Shown: positions 11,030 to 22,067, counted from the stretch's first letter. The stretch is 64,000 bases of DNA from Achatina immaculata (GCA_009760885.1 CM019715.1:25252522-25316521), one strand, 5' to 3'. The notes: generated by a model from the sequence alone, not told the origin. Program-made: numbers and translations.

Positions 11030-13390
11030 TTTATCATGCTTTTCTTCTGATTCTAGGTGATTGGCATGTCTGGTTGCTCCATTTCAGTGCTCCCTTGGCC
11101 AGACAGTCGGCTTTCTCATTGCCTGGTATCCCACAGTGGGAAGGAATCCACTGCAAGGGATTTAAGTCATGTTGTAAGCCAATTTTTGACAAGGCATCCT
11201 TAAGATCTGGTGGTTTGTAGCATTGAAGAGCTTCCAGTACTGATCTTGCATCTGTGAGAATTACTAGGGGCATGTATCATTTCTGAAGTCTGATAGTTTT
11301 TCAACCGCGGCAATAATAGCCCTAACTTCTGCATCATAGTTGTTGCAGTATTTTCCAGTGGGTATGGAAATCTTGTCAGTGGTGTTGTTTGGATATTCAA
11401 TATGTGCTCCTGCCCCTCCATTCTTTATGGCATTGTGTGCAAATCTGTATACACACGTATCCAGGTGTCACATGGATATTTGTCATCTAGCAAACTAAGT
11501 GTAGCTGTTGATCTTACAAGACTGCTTTGCATTTCACCATTCATTTCAGTCTGAATAGTTATTTGTGTACAATCTGCTTCTTTCCATCGTGTATGTTCTG
11601 GTGCAGATGATAATGGAGCAACTACAGTTGGAAGGTCTGGTATCAGCTTACGCATACGCTTGGCTTGATGAATGAAGCTGCTTCTTTTAAGCCGTCTCAG
11701 TGCCACGTTATTGAATCTCTCCTTCAGGGGATGGCTTACAGAGCTGAGGAATTTCTTTCCCAAGGTCATGACTTTTGTGTCTCTACGTTCTTTTAGCGCT
11801 TGAACACCAACTAATTTATGCATTTCTACTATTGGTGTGGACCTCATGGCGCCTGTGTCTAGATTATGCAGTATAGTGTTTGATGCTGTGCACCGAGCTG
11901 TTGAGCAATATTCTAAATGTGGTAGAATACTTTGCTGATATACATTCTTGAGGATTCTTTCACTAGCTCCCCATGTGGTTCCACTCAATTTTCTTAATAT
12001 GGCTAGTTTTCTTCTGGCTTTTGTTTCTGCACTGTTGATGTGTTGCTTCCAGGTCAGTTTTGAGTCAAGAGTCATTCCTAAGTAAGCAGGTTGGTTGTCC
12101 ACCCTTAAGGATATTTCATTTACAAAGATATTACCTGCTTTCTGTTTAGATGAGAGGGTGAACAGAGTAGTACTTGATTTCTCTGTGTTGATACTTACAC
12201 ATCATTTGTTTGCCCATGATGTTAATATGTCTGTTGCTCTTTGGAGTCTCTGTACAGCAACTGTTGCATATTCATCTGTACACCACATGACCAGATCATC
12301 TGCATACAGTGCTGCTTTGATTCCATAGGGAAGTTCCTTGACCAGGTCATTAATGAATATCAGGAATAGTGTAGGTGAAAGGACTCCTCCTTGTGATATA
12401 CCATATTGCAGCAGTACTTTCTGGCTTTTGTGTTCATCCATTACTACTCTTGCTCTTCTGTTATGTAAATAGGACTTTATCTAATACAGTCTTCCATTCA
12501 CATTGCAGTTTCTTAGTTTCCACTTCAGACCTTTTTTCCATACTTTATCAAAGGCTTTCTTCAGGTCTATCCATGCTGCTAGTACAAGGTTTTTGTCTTG
12601 GAATGTGGCCTCAATCTCTTGAGAGAGATAGGTCACTTGATCTTCTGTACTATAGTATTGCCTAAATCCTGCTTGTTGTGAAACAAGGTTTTCACTTTCT
12701 AGGTACCATTTTAGCCTAAGGTCAATGATGCGTTCCATCATTTTGCATAAACAGCTAGTGAGACTGGCTTTAGCCATGCTTGCCTCCTTCCAGATTTGAG
12801 GTAACTTACCTGTGCTCCAGCACATATTGAAAATATTCAGCAGCTTTCCCATTGCTGCCATTCCCAGATTCTTGATCATTTCATTGGACACTCCATCTGG
12901 TCCTGGTGATTTCCTTGGTTTCAGTTTACTGACTGCTAGGTCTAACTCGCTGCGTGTGATTGGTGCATCCATGACCTCCACTTTTCTGCTTTGTTCCTCC
13001 TCTTTCTGTGGGTCAATGCGCACTGTATGCTCTTTCTCTGGATGGATATCAATGTTGCATCTTGTGCAAACATGCAGCAAAGTGATCTGCTTACCTGCTT
13101 TTCCAATCCTCTGTTAGTGTAATCTTTGTACTTCTTCCAGTACTCTCATTTAACTGTTTGATTAGATTTCTTCCATCCTTTTCAAAGTTTAGGGACTCTG
13201 TTTTCTCTCTCAACTTTCATGTCTGGCTTGCAGCTTGGCTTTCTGAAATTTGGCTTTAACATGTTGGTAATCATTGTGGTGTTCTTGGGACAATTTATTT
13301 TCTGCTTGCTTTCGAGCTGTGTCTTTGGAATTTGATCTTGCCAATGTGCACACATTTTTGAGAATATACTTGCACACGAGTTAAGTTTTT
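11030..13390 (-). mobile_element. I-superfamily LINE (RT plus RNase H), minus strand, broken
   Basis: Reading on the minus strand from 13390: a Lys-rich linker, then the RT domain with KLKPRKSPGPDGVSNEMIKN (around 12900), AGFRQYYSTEDQ, AAWIDLKKAFDKVW and YADD (12295-12306), then YLGMTLDSKLTWK (about 12080), a thumb/connection region, and an RNase H domain (11034-11430) with LTDARSVLEAL and WIPSHCGIPGNEKADCLAKG. Presence of RNase H places it in the I/Nimb group. At least four frame breaks separate the ORFs at 13080-12481, 12441-12202, 12102-11425 and 11421-11034. No endonuclease domain is visible upstream, so the copy is 5' truncated near 13390. Orientation is opposite to the host gene. Confidence 0.85.
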
Positions 13391-13425
13391 ACATACAAGC
13401 GACAAAACCTTAGTTGGTGCTATTC
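13335..13425 (+). repeat. Interspersed repeat related to 3930-4035
   Basis: Shares GAGAATATA, TTGCACACGA and ACAAAACCTTA motifs with 3930-4035. It borders the 5' truncation of the LINE at 11030-13390. Confidence 0.4.
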
Positions 13426-13429
13426 CTTT

Positions 13430-14015
13430 TCTACATCATTCCGTCTTCATGGTCCGGACTTCTAACATTCCATTTATGTGAACGAAATTTTAAAAAAAAA
13501 CCAAACAGCTGGCCCCGAGGACATCTGTTCTGACCCACTGATGTCAGCTATCATCAGATCAATCTGCTGACCCCCTAGTCTCTCAGATGGCAACGAATGG
13601 CCTCCATGTAGGACGTGTCATATTTCTAGGGTTCATACCTAAAAGACGCACGTTTTTACTTTAACAGAGAATCGGGACCTTTAAAGAAAATTTCAACATA
13701 GAAAGTGAGTGCATCAAAAAAGATGTAATTTTTTTTCTATAGTAAGTCTGAGTGGAATGTAATAGATGATATTTTGAAAGTGGGGCAAAGATGTGTCAAA
13801 CAGAGAATAGTTGACAGGTCCTGTTTTTGACAAAGTAGACAAATTTTGTACATGAGTATCACTGAAGATGAACATGTTTTAAGAAAATATTGGTTATGGT
13901 GCCGACCTGATCATTTATTGCTGGCATAAAGAATGTGTTAACCGAGTGGGGTTCCCTCGAAACTGTTCTCTTGTGCTAGTATTCACATAAACAATTTGTT
14001 TTTATGTTATGTATG
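13430..14015. other. Non-coding gap, no recognisable feature
   Basis: No ORF, SINE or tandem array seen. Moderately AT-rich. Confidence 0.4.
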
Positions 14016-14019
14016 TAAT

Positions 14020-14335
14020 CATGCATGCTTTGCAAGTCTCATTTCTCATCACTTTATGTCTGTAATCATCCAAGCTTCACGAGTCTCATTTCTTATCACT
14101 TTGTAATCACCCAAGCTTTACAAGTCTCATTTCTTGTCACTTTGTAAGCACCCAAGCTTTACAAGTCTCATTTCTTGTCACTTTTAATCTGTAATCATCC
14201 AGCTTCACAAGTCTCATTTCTTATCACTTTGTAATCATCCAAACTTTATAAGCCTCACTTCTCATCACTTTGTAATCATCCAGCTTCACAAGTCTCATTT
14301 CTTGTCACTTTATGTATGTAATCATCCAGGCATGT
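14020..14335. repeat. Tandem repeat, about 41-44-bp unit
   Basis: About seven units containing ACAAGTCTCATTTCTTGTCA and TTTGTAATCATCCAAGC, with length variants. Confidence 0.93.
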
Positions 14336-14489
14336 GTCATCTCTGCAGCTATCACAGACTGTTGGTAACATCTTCAGCTTTGAGGGAATTAAGAGAGACA
14401 GTGATTTACTCCTTATGCATGTTTTCATTGTGAATTATGAGTAGGTTTAAAATATGAATTTTGTACAATTTTAAGTCTGGGCGGCCTAA

Positions 14490-14706
14490 ATATTTAGCGC
14501 AATGTGAGGTTCAAGCTCCACAGCTTAGTGAAATGGTGAGGTTTCAGCCTCGGTGCTTAGTGAAATGTGAGGTTTGACCTTTTTTTAAAATGAACTGTGA
14601 GGTTTGAGCCTCAGTGCTTAGTGAAATGTGAGGTTTGAGCCTTTTTTTAAATGAATTGTGAGGTTTTGGCCTCAGTGCTTAGTGAATTGTGAGGTCTGCA
14701 CCTCAA
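14490..14706. repeat. Tandem repeat based on TGTGAGGTTTGAGCCTCAGT
   Basis: Alternating modules GTGAGGTTTGAGCCTCAGTG CTTAGTGAA and GAGCCTTTTTTTAAATGAA repeat four to five times. Each module has a small internal palindrome (GAGGTTTGAGCCTC). Confidence 0.9.
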
Positions 14707-15285
14707 AGCTTGATAATTGTTTTATGAAGATTTGATAAACTAAAAAATAAAATAAACTGTGAAAAAAATCCATATATTTCTTTTGGCCTATTCTGGTAGA
14801 CTTGCTCATATTGTTTAATTTGCATGTCAAGATTTTGTTTTGCTTTCCTTGCTATACTGCCTGTTCCTGTCATTTTGTTTTTAAACCTTTTCCTCTGATA
14901 TTTTGTACAGCTAGAACACACCATGTACTTGAGACACATCCATAGCTGCTCCAGTCTCCTCTGCAGCATACTGTAGCAGGTTACACTCATTGTTGGTTGT
15001 ATTCATCCCGAGAACACGGTTGCTTTTCCTCATCACTTCGCTCTAGAATTCATTTTCCATGCTCTGCCTGAACACATCTGGATGAGAAATACTGGTAAAA
15101 AGGAACTTATAGAAGGATACTAATCTGTAATTTTAAAAATATAGTTTCGGTCAAATTATGCTACTTTCATTTTATTCATATTTGTCTAAATATAACACTG
15201 AACATTGACTGAGGCAGATATGTAAGATCTACCAACAGTGACAGTGTTGGTTTGGTGTTAAAGAGTTAATTTCATAACTAAACAT
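14707..15285. other. Non-coding gap with one unassigned minus-strand ORF
   Basis: A 95-codon minus-strand ORF (14990-14703) has a Cys/Arg/Lys-rich middle (YMVCSSCTKYQRKRFKNK), no known domain I recognise, and an AT-rich end. It could be a relic of a mobile-element ORF. I do not claim a gene. Confidence 0.25.
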
Positions 15286-15289
15286 CCAA

Positions 15290-15850
15290 GTCAGCATTCC
15301 AGAAAATGAGAAACATCTTGTGCAACAGATCCATATCAATGAAAGCAAGATTTTGAGAAACATCTTGTGCAACAGATCCATATCAATGAAAGCAAGATTT
15401 TGAGTACTTAGATGTTACATCGAGCCAATTTTGTTTTACGGATGTGAAGCATGGTCCATGAATAAGAGAGTACAGTGAGAAATGGAGGCCATGGAAATGT
15501 GGTTTATAAGAAGGATGTTGAAGGTACCGTGGACAGATAAGAAAACCAACGAAGGACTCTCAAGAGAGCTGGAGTTAAAAGGCAAATTACAGCAAAGATC
15601 AGAGCCAGACAAGCAAGATTTGTAGGACATTTTCTCAGAAGAGGAAAAGTGGAACACACTGTGGCAACTGGGAATTGATGGAAGAAGAGACAGAGGAAGA
15701 CAGAGAGAGAAGTTACTGGATGAGCTGTCAGTGTGGCTAAGAAGAAAGTCACCAGCGGATCTCATAATTGAGTCTAAAGACATGGAATTGTGGAGAGAAA
15801 TAATTGCCTATGTCACGCGGCATGGCACTTGATTGAATGATGCCTAATAT
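15290..15850 (+). mobile_element. RTE-type LINE 3' fragment with 47-bp internal duplication
   Basis: The translation contains NILCNRSISMKARF, ILFYGCEAWSMNKR, MWFIRRMLKVPWTDKKTNEG, GHFLRR-like code (broken by frameshifts) and an end WREIIAYVTRHGT with stop at 15830-15832. The same C-terminal plan is seen at 5680-6340. A 47-bp direct duplication (15308-15354 and 15355-15401) and several frame breaks make it inactive. Confidence 0.8.
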
Positions 15851-15854
15851 ACAA

Positions 15855-18035
15855 TACTTCACAACGTGCATCTCATGTGATATGAATGTCACTCTCTATA
15901 CAGTTTTGCATTTATTGTTTTATCCACACTTTTTTTCCCCCCAAGTTTCATATGATTTGTTATTTCTTTGACATATGTAAATCTGTTCTGTAGTGTTATT
16001 CATACACATCTCTTCTGTGGTGAAATTCACGTCCCAAGCTCTCTTTGTACACTATTCGACTTGAAGAAAATTTAATGTGTGAATGAGTTCTCATGCAGTG
16101 TATGAAACTCAAACATTACGCAAATTCACAAAACACATTTCAACATTTGTAATTAATAAAAAACTTTATTAAACAGTTAACAAACATAAATGTCAAATAA
16201 ACTGCCAATATTGCTGCAAAAGTAACAGAAATGGCTGTAGTAACAGACACATGATCTGCAAACACCTTTTTTTTTAAAAAAAAATTCAACGTTACAATAA
16301 TAAAGCTGTATGATGGAAGACCATCTCGTTCTATTAAATGTGTTGAATACATACAGACCAGGGCATCCTCTGTGTGTGTGTGTGTTGGTTTCAAAATCAA
16401 CAAAAAATAAAAGAACATATAAAAACATGAAATGGTAATTAAAAACAATCAACGCACTTTTACTTTGCACTTGTCACTTTTTTAAAAAATCATTTTATCT
16501 AAGTTGCGAGGAACAAAAAAAGTCACTCTAAAAAAAAAATAAAAGTTGCGAGGGAAAAAACATCACTTTTTAAAAAAATCATTATGTAAGTTGCAGGGGG
16601 AAAACAAAGCTTGTTGAATTAGATATGGCCTGCCACCTAAATTTGTTGCACAAGTATGGACTTTGTGCACAGCGGAGGTGGACAGCCTGGATATAGGTGA
16701 TAAAGCTCTGAAGCTTGTACCTCTAAGAGCACCATAAATAATGTAAGCATTTTCAACTTCTAGGTGAGCTAAATATATTACACAAGCCCAAGCAGACAGC
16801 ATTTCGTATGTTTAAACCAGGTATATATACTTCATAACTGATCATAAAGTTCACATGCTTATATCAGGTGAAAACACCTCATAACTGATCATATCATAAA
16901 GTTGTATTTGTCAAAATAGTAATATTCTCTACATTATAGTTTACTGTGATCACTCAATCACTTAAGTGACATATCTGTTACATTAACATTTCTTTATATA
17001 ATTATACTAACAGACTCTACAAGCACAACACAAATAATATATACATATATATAGTTTGTGATTCTTATGTTTTCTAAAACATAAACAGACTTCACTTTCC
17101 AAATGTCAAAATGAACATGCGATAAGCTAGCACATGAAACCCTAATGTCTGGCACATTATGCTACAGATGAAACCAAACGTTGCTGACTGCCATGCCTCA
17201 CTTCCTTGTAGCGCTCAGTAAACGTCACAGCTATTTTTAAAAGCAACAGCATGAGCAGCAGAATTGATATTTCTGATAAAAATGTTTGCGACTTCTACAG
17301 AAAATCATTCAAGTGGTGGTGGTGGTGGTGGTGTGGGGGGGGGGGGGGGGGGGGGAATAGCATTTTATAAATTTCAATGTCTCCTACCATCATATTTTCC
17401 GTCATCCTGTCACCTTATGTTGCCGGGGCAGAGCAGATGGTGTTTATGGGACTTGTCAGTCAGAATAATAAAAAAAAATCAAACACTGAGAACAGTTGCC
17501 ATTATGCAACGCTCACACCAATGTCCATACTGGGATACACTCACAAAAGGCACCAAGTAACCCTGGTCGTCATCATATACAAATAATATAAGATATCAAA
17601 TACGTTTTAATAACAGCCATATGTGTATTCTGTCAGAACATTAATATTATAGATAGAGATATTGTAGCCTTATATGTTTTTGGTTTAACATTGTGAGAGT
17701 GAAAAGCAGTATTTAGTCTGCAATTGACATGGAGTTCTCGTGCATATTTTGAGCAACACAAATTACAGTATTTATTAGGCTCAAACTAGTTTAAGCAAGA
17801 ATAACCAACCACTAACACACTAGCAAGAGATTAAAAATGTTTCAAAACCATGTGATAAGACAGTTAATGTTAAAAGAGTTTGTTTTTGTTTTTTTAGGTC
17901 ACAGTAACTTAAATCCACCACCTGCTTCCATAGCTTCACAGCACCCTGATGGGGGTAGGGGGCTATGTGAGTACTCAACCTTGCTCAAGGGAGCCCCGCA
18001 GACTTAAGATGCTCCTTTGAAAAAGGGGATACCCC
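15855..18035. other. AT-rich non-coding gap with microsatellites
   Basis: Contents: (TG)n at about 16371-16386, poly-A/T stretches at 16266-16290 and 16480-16580, a TATATACATATATATA stretch near 17040-17055, and GGTGGT passing into about 22 G (17313-17355). ORFs here are short and low in complexity. A reverse-strand AATAAA near 16165 could end a minus-strand transcript, but no coding exon supports it. Confidence 0.4.
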
Positions 18036-18039
18036 TACA

Positions 18040-18330
18040 ATGATGAATGCAAGAGTAAATAAACTTGATAAAATCTATCATGCACTGTGTAAAAAAAGAT
18101 ATGGCAATCAGGTATTTGGTCAAAAGAATGGAGAACTGTATTCATATCACTACCAAAATAATAATAAAAAAAAGAGGGGTGGGGGGGGGGTAAACCTGAA
18201 ACTATGTACAAATTACAGAACTGTTTCCCTGATCAGGCACGCAAGTAAAATTCTATTAAAAATCTTAATTGCGAATGGTTCAGTGGATAAGCTACATATA
18301 ATTTCCCAAAATGAACTGAATGATCTAACT
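18040..18330 (+). mobile_element. RTE-type LINE reverse transcriptase start, fragment
   Basis: The reading includes NKLDKIYHALCKK, a frame-shifted IWQSGIWSKEW equivalent, and LKLCTNYRTVSLIRHASKIL, a motif also present at 52550-52610 (LCTNFRTVALISHTSKIL). A (AAT)n/A-run/G-run insertion at about 18160-18190 interrupts it. The frame fuses downstream to an unrelated domain at about 18335. Confidence 0.7.
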
Positions 18331-18334
18331 CGAG

Positions 18335-18725
18335 ATCTTGACTTATCCAAAAGAAAGCTGAACTTCATGCATCAAGACTTCAGCAGTGTAATCTCCTGGA
18401 GAAAAAATGTAAAAGTGCCAATGTATAGGGATCGACAGAAAAACTTATCTCCATTTTTTTTTTTTCAAAAAATGATGTTAATGGACTCATCTGAGAATGG
18501 AACATAAACCACAAGACTGGAGACTGTTCGCAGATTCATAAAAGTTGAGCTTGAAAGCTGCTTTGCTACACAGTGGCAATTCATTACCATCTCTCCTATA
18601 CGGTCATGATGTACACATTAAGGAAATCTTTGAAAATATGAAATTGCTTCTTGAAGCAATAAAATGACAACAATCAGCTGTACAACTGTGCAAATTTGAA
18701 AGCCAATACAGTTTTACTTGGAATG
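18335..18725 (+). pseudogene. Relic of a conserved repeat-associated ORF of unknown function
   Basis: In-frame pieces read LSKRKLNFMHQDFS, YRDRQKNLSPFF and, after stops and shifts, DWRLFADS, KLSLKAALLHSGNSLPSL, YGHDVHIKEIFENMKLLLEA. This combination resembles a multi-copy uncharacterised protein family I recall from arthropod and cnidarian genomes, probably mobile-element derived. Family naming is from memory and should be checked. The copy has a T-run (18455-18465), several stops, and is truncated at the piggyBac fragment. Confidence 0.5.
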
Positions 18726-18800
18726 CATCAAAAAATGGACACGCTCTCTGACAAGACAGGTGTTACTGTATGTATCCTAGTTAGATCTAGACCAAAACCA
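18726..18800 (+). mobile_element. piggyBac family-1 N-terminal fragment
   Basis: ATGGACACGCTCTCTGACAA followed by TAGTTAGATCTAGACC reproduces the conserved first codons (MDTxSDKT...RSRP) of the family-1 transposases at 42298 and 50516. Only about 25 codons remain before the palindrome at 18809. Confidence 0.7.
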
Positions 18801-18808
18801 AAACAACT

Positions 18809-18870
18809 CTGCCGGATACTACAACAAATTTGGGATTTCTAAATCCCAAATTTGTTGTAGTATCCGGCAG
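18809..18870. repeat. Perfect inverted repeat, 30-bp arms, 2-nt loop
   Basis: The left arm 18809-18838 begins CTGCCGGATACTACAACAAA. The right arm 18841-18870 is its exact reverse complement; CT separates them. It could extrude as a cruciform, or it could be an assembly or replication fold-back product. Confidence 0.97.
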
Positions 18871-18924
18871 AAATGCAGATGAAGCCACCAATAGCAATTA
18901 TTGAGGAAAGACACTGACGATAGT

Positions 18925-19165
18925 TGGGATGTGTGCTTCAAATGACTGACGACTCACTACTAAAAATAGCACTAAGATGGACACCACAGGGGAACAGAAG
19001 TAATGGTAAACCAAAAGAGACATGGAGAAGAACAACAGAAAGGATGTTGAGCAACAGAGGCCTCACCTGAGCAAGAACAGGAAAAAAGGCGAAGCACAGG
19101 CATTTGTGGAAAACCCTTGTGAAAGCCCCATGTGCCCTGGGCACTTAAGGTTCAGAGAGATATAC
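18925..19165 (+). mobile_element. Non-LTR retrotransposon C-terminal fragment
   Basis: One frame reads DDSLLKIALRWTPQG, GKPKETWRRTTERM, then LWKTLVKAPCALGT with a stop. This is the pattern of LINE C-termini that end in a conserved W..L...LC.. block. The last 65 bp (19097-19162) reappear nearly unchanged at 50366-50430. Confidence 0.65.
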
Positions 19166-19188
19166 ATTCACAAATACAGAATGACTAA

Positions 19189-19235
19189 TATGATGGATGG
19201 ATGGATGGGATGGGATGGGATGGATGGATGGAATA
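19189..19235. repeat. (GATG)n / (GGGAT)n microsatellite
   Basis: GATGGATGGATGGATG passes into GGGATGGGATGGGAT and back to GGATGGATGG. Confidence 0.97.
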
Positions 19236-19337
19236 CACAGACCCATTCAACATTACATCCTTTATAACTCAACATTAAACTGCCACAAATATTCACTAAC
19301 ACTCTGGTACTCGATGGACATAAGAACACATAAAACA

Positions 19338-19625
19338 GCAGCCTGGTTAGCTGAGTGGTTAGGCACTTGGTTTACTAATTCAGTGGTACTGAGTTCAGTC
19401 CCAGCAGCAGCATCTGTTCTGGTACACAGCAAAATAGGCCTCGGGGCTCACTCAACCTCTAAAAATATATACCAGAGAAATCAGGGAAGATAAAGCTGCC
19501 AGGCGTGATACTGACATCACACTTTCAGGTGCCAAAAGTCATGGAAATTACAGGCCTAACATTGTATTCCCCAATATGCCTTAAAGCCAAGGAAATGGGA
19601 GATGTTTATGTTCTCAAGTAAAAAT
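19338..19625 (+). repeat. tRNA-derived SINE, fullest copy in the window
   Basis: The head has box A-like TTAGCTGAGTGGTTAGGC (19347-19364) and box B-like GAGTTCAGTCCC (19391-19402). The body shares GCCAGGCGTGATACTGAC, TCACACTTTCAGGTGCC and TATTCCCCAATATGCCTTAA with copies at 3504 and, in diverged form, 2640. No poly-A tail; it ends around GGAAATGGGAGATG. Confidence 0.82.
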
Positions 19626-19886
19626 TAATGACTGAAGTGACAAGTACTTTTATGTGCCTGATCTTTTACTCTTTTTTTATGTTTACCTTGTAACTTTTTA
19701 AATAGGACATGTATCTGTCAAATATACTTCTGAAGAGAATGATCCAGTATTCTAAAGCACAGACTGTCTCTTTTCCTACAATTTCTAAATTCCCTTTTTT
19801 TTTTTTTCTTAAAATTTTCTAATTATCTGAACACATCTAATTTGTTTTATGAATAAGATATATGATTCATCTCTTTTCAAAACGAA
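19626..19886. other. AT-rich gap
   Basis: Non-coding; poly-T near 19795-19808. Confidence 0.4.
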
Positions 19887-20419
19887 GAATTTTTTAAAAA
19901 TTCAGTTTCTGTCTTCTCTGTTCACTGGTTAAAGTCTGGTAAGCATAAAATGGTACTGGCTCCATACGTCAATGGAATACTCTTCCCTTTTTATCCATGA
20001 CAGACTTACAAGTGGAGCAAATTTACACATATTTACAAATTCTGAAAAGCTATTTGCTCACTAAAGACGTCACTAAAGATCATTGCAGACCTCCAACAAC
20101 ACCTAAAAGCATCCGTGTTGGCTACTCCACGCCAGGTGACACTGACACCCAGTGCAGTTATAACGGAGCTGTCAATCACAGCCAGACAAGGAAGTGTAGA
20201 AAATGCTAATCCTTTTCTATCAGAAATCAGTACGGACAGTAACTCCCAGAACTATTTAGGCTATACTGCACTGATGTTAGCTCCTCAAGACAAACAGATG
20301 AAGGCTGTAGAATGTTTGATTGCTGCTGGAGCTGATAATAAGAAGAATAAAAAAGGACATACAGGATTAATCCTCGCTGCAAGATCTGGAGCAGCAGACT
20401 TGGTGAGAACACTGTTACC
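19887..20419 (+). pseudogene. Ankyrin-repeat exon-like segment, copy 1 of tandem duplication
   Basis: The open frame from about 20055 reads SLKIIADLQQHL, LSITARQGSVENA, then ankyrin motifs YLGYTALMLAPQDKQMKAV, ECLIAAGADNKKNKKGHTGL and ILAARSGAADLVRTLL. That is about two ankyrin repeats with a preceding helix. The coding stretch is flanked by a pyrimidine-rich upstream region and by GTGAGA at 20403, so it may be an exon or a retrocopied piece. The 533-bp unit repeats immediately downstream. Ankyrin repeats are protein-binding scaffolds; no partner can be inferred. Confidence 0.65.
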
Positions 20420-20949
20420 CAATTTTTTTAAAATTCAGTTTCTGTCTTCTCTGTTCACTGGTTAAAGTCTGGTGAGCATAAAATGGTACTGGCTCCATAC
20501 GTCAATGGAATACTCTTCCCTTTTTATCCATGAAAGACTTACAAGTGGAGCAAATTTACACAAATTTACAAATTCTGGAAAGCTATTTGCTTGAAGACGT
20601 CACTAAAGATCACTGCAGACCTCCAACAACACCTACAAAGCATCCGTGTTGGCTACTCCATGCCAGGTGACACTGACACCCAGTGCAGTTATAACGGAGC
20701 TGTCAATCACAGCCAGACAAGAAGTGTAGAAAATGTTAATCTTTTTCTATCAGAAATCAGTACGGACAGTAACTCCCAGAACTATTTGGGCTATACTGCA
20801 CTGATGTTAGCTCCTCAAGACAAACAGATGAAGGCTGTAGAATGTTTGATTGCTGCTGGAGCTGATAATAAGAAGAATAAAAAAGGACATACAGGATTAA
20901 TCCTCACTGCAAGATCTGGAGCAGCAGACTTGGTGAGAACACTGTTACC
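20420..20949 (+). pseudogene. Ankyrin-repeat segment, copy 2 of tandem duplication
   Basis: Nearly identical to 19887-20419 (differences include one extra base near 20636, which shifts the frame upstream of the ankyrin part, and A-to-T in the ILTARSG segment). It keeps the ankyrin consensus and then runs straight into a hAT transposase-like frame at about 20955, with no clean boundary. Confidence 0.65.
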
Positions 20950-21885
20950 TGTTGGTTGTGCGCCAATCTCCATAACACGTCTGAAGACATTGTGCAGCTA
21001 ACTAAACGATTACAATCTACTAAGTTTGCCACTCAGTTAGATGAGTCAAATGACATTGCCAGTGAGTCACAGCTGCCTGTTTATGTTCAGCACTGTTGGC
21101 AAAATAGTAGAGGAATTTCTTTTTTGCAAGTCACTGCCAGCAAGAACAATGGCAGATGAAATATTTCATGTTTTAAAAGATTTTTTCACACCTTTTGGAC
21201 TAGTGGACAAACTGCATTGGTGTTTGGACCGACTTTGCCACAATGACTGGCCGCAACAGTGGTGTTGTAACTCGCATAAAGAACGTGTCACCCGAGGTTG
21301 TAGGCACCCATTGCATGATCCATTGTGAGGAATTTGCTTCAAAGAAGGTGAATGAAACTCTGGGATCTGTAGACTGCGTTTGGATTGTAAACTTCATAAA
21401 AACTAAGACAGTTGATTACTTGCTCAATTCTGTATTGAGTCAGATGCAGACCACAAGCATCTCCTACTGCACTCAGCTGTGCATTGGCTATCCGGAGGAA
21501 AAGTTCTTGCAAGGGTGCTTGAGCTTCATTTAGAACTGTTTTTGGCAGAACACAATCTTGACCTGGCAGGTAAGGTCGCTGATATTGAATGGTTTGCCAC
21601 TCGTGACTGGAGAACACATTATAAGACATAATCTGACATATCTTGCTGAATATTTTGACAAATACTTCACGTCCGAAGACATTAAAGCATACAATTGTAT
21701 TCGTAATCCTTTTCAGTGTGCATTCTCTGAATTAACCGGTCGTGCAAAAGAAGAACTAGTGGAACTGTTAGTGATCACACATTACAAATCAAATTTAACG
21801 ACCCCGCTGTGGATATCTCTTACTTTTGGTGCACTGTTTTACTGGAATATCCGGTTTCCAACTTGAGTGCCTTGGGTTGCTATAG
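20950..21885 (+). mobile_element. hAT transposase relic (ZBED5/FAM200-like)
   Basis: In order: SEDIVQLTKRLQSTKFATQL then DESNDIASESQLPVYV (around 21040), FLFCKSLPARTMADEIF, a TDFATMTGRN catalytic-type block (21228-21257) in another frame, GVVTRIKNVSPEVVGTHCMI, ASKKVNETLGSV, IVNFIKTKTVDYLLNSVLSQ, and a C-terminal part with YLAEYFDKYF, IRNPF and a trailing EYPV-like end. Several frame changes (about 21110, 21226, 21530) and lack of a BED finger make it inactive. The domain order matches the hAT lineage that gave rise to ZBED5-type genes in animals. Terminal repeats were not found. Confidence 0.8.
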
Positions 21886-22067
21886 CGATTAATGTTTTGT
21901 TCCATTAAAAAACTGTTGTAACGTTTAGAATGTAAACATTTAGTGCACATGCCCTGTGATCCTTTTCAAAATGGCCGAAGCGTGGTTAGTAAGGATCGTT
22001 GTCGAGTGTGAAAATCACAGCTTTTTATTGAGAAATTTTAAATATTTTTGCTGGTGTAGATAGGAAT

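Noticed and set aside
14703..14990. 95-codon minus-strand Cys/Lys-rich ORF as a gene
   Set aside because: No start context, splice signals or recognised domain; AT-rich C-terminus. Listed only as an unassigned ORF.
16140..16470. Phe/Tyr-rich minus-strand ORFs as membrane proteins
   Set aside because: They arise from A/T-rich and (TG)n sequence; two overlapping frames show the same bias.
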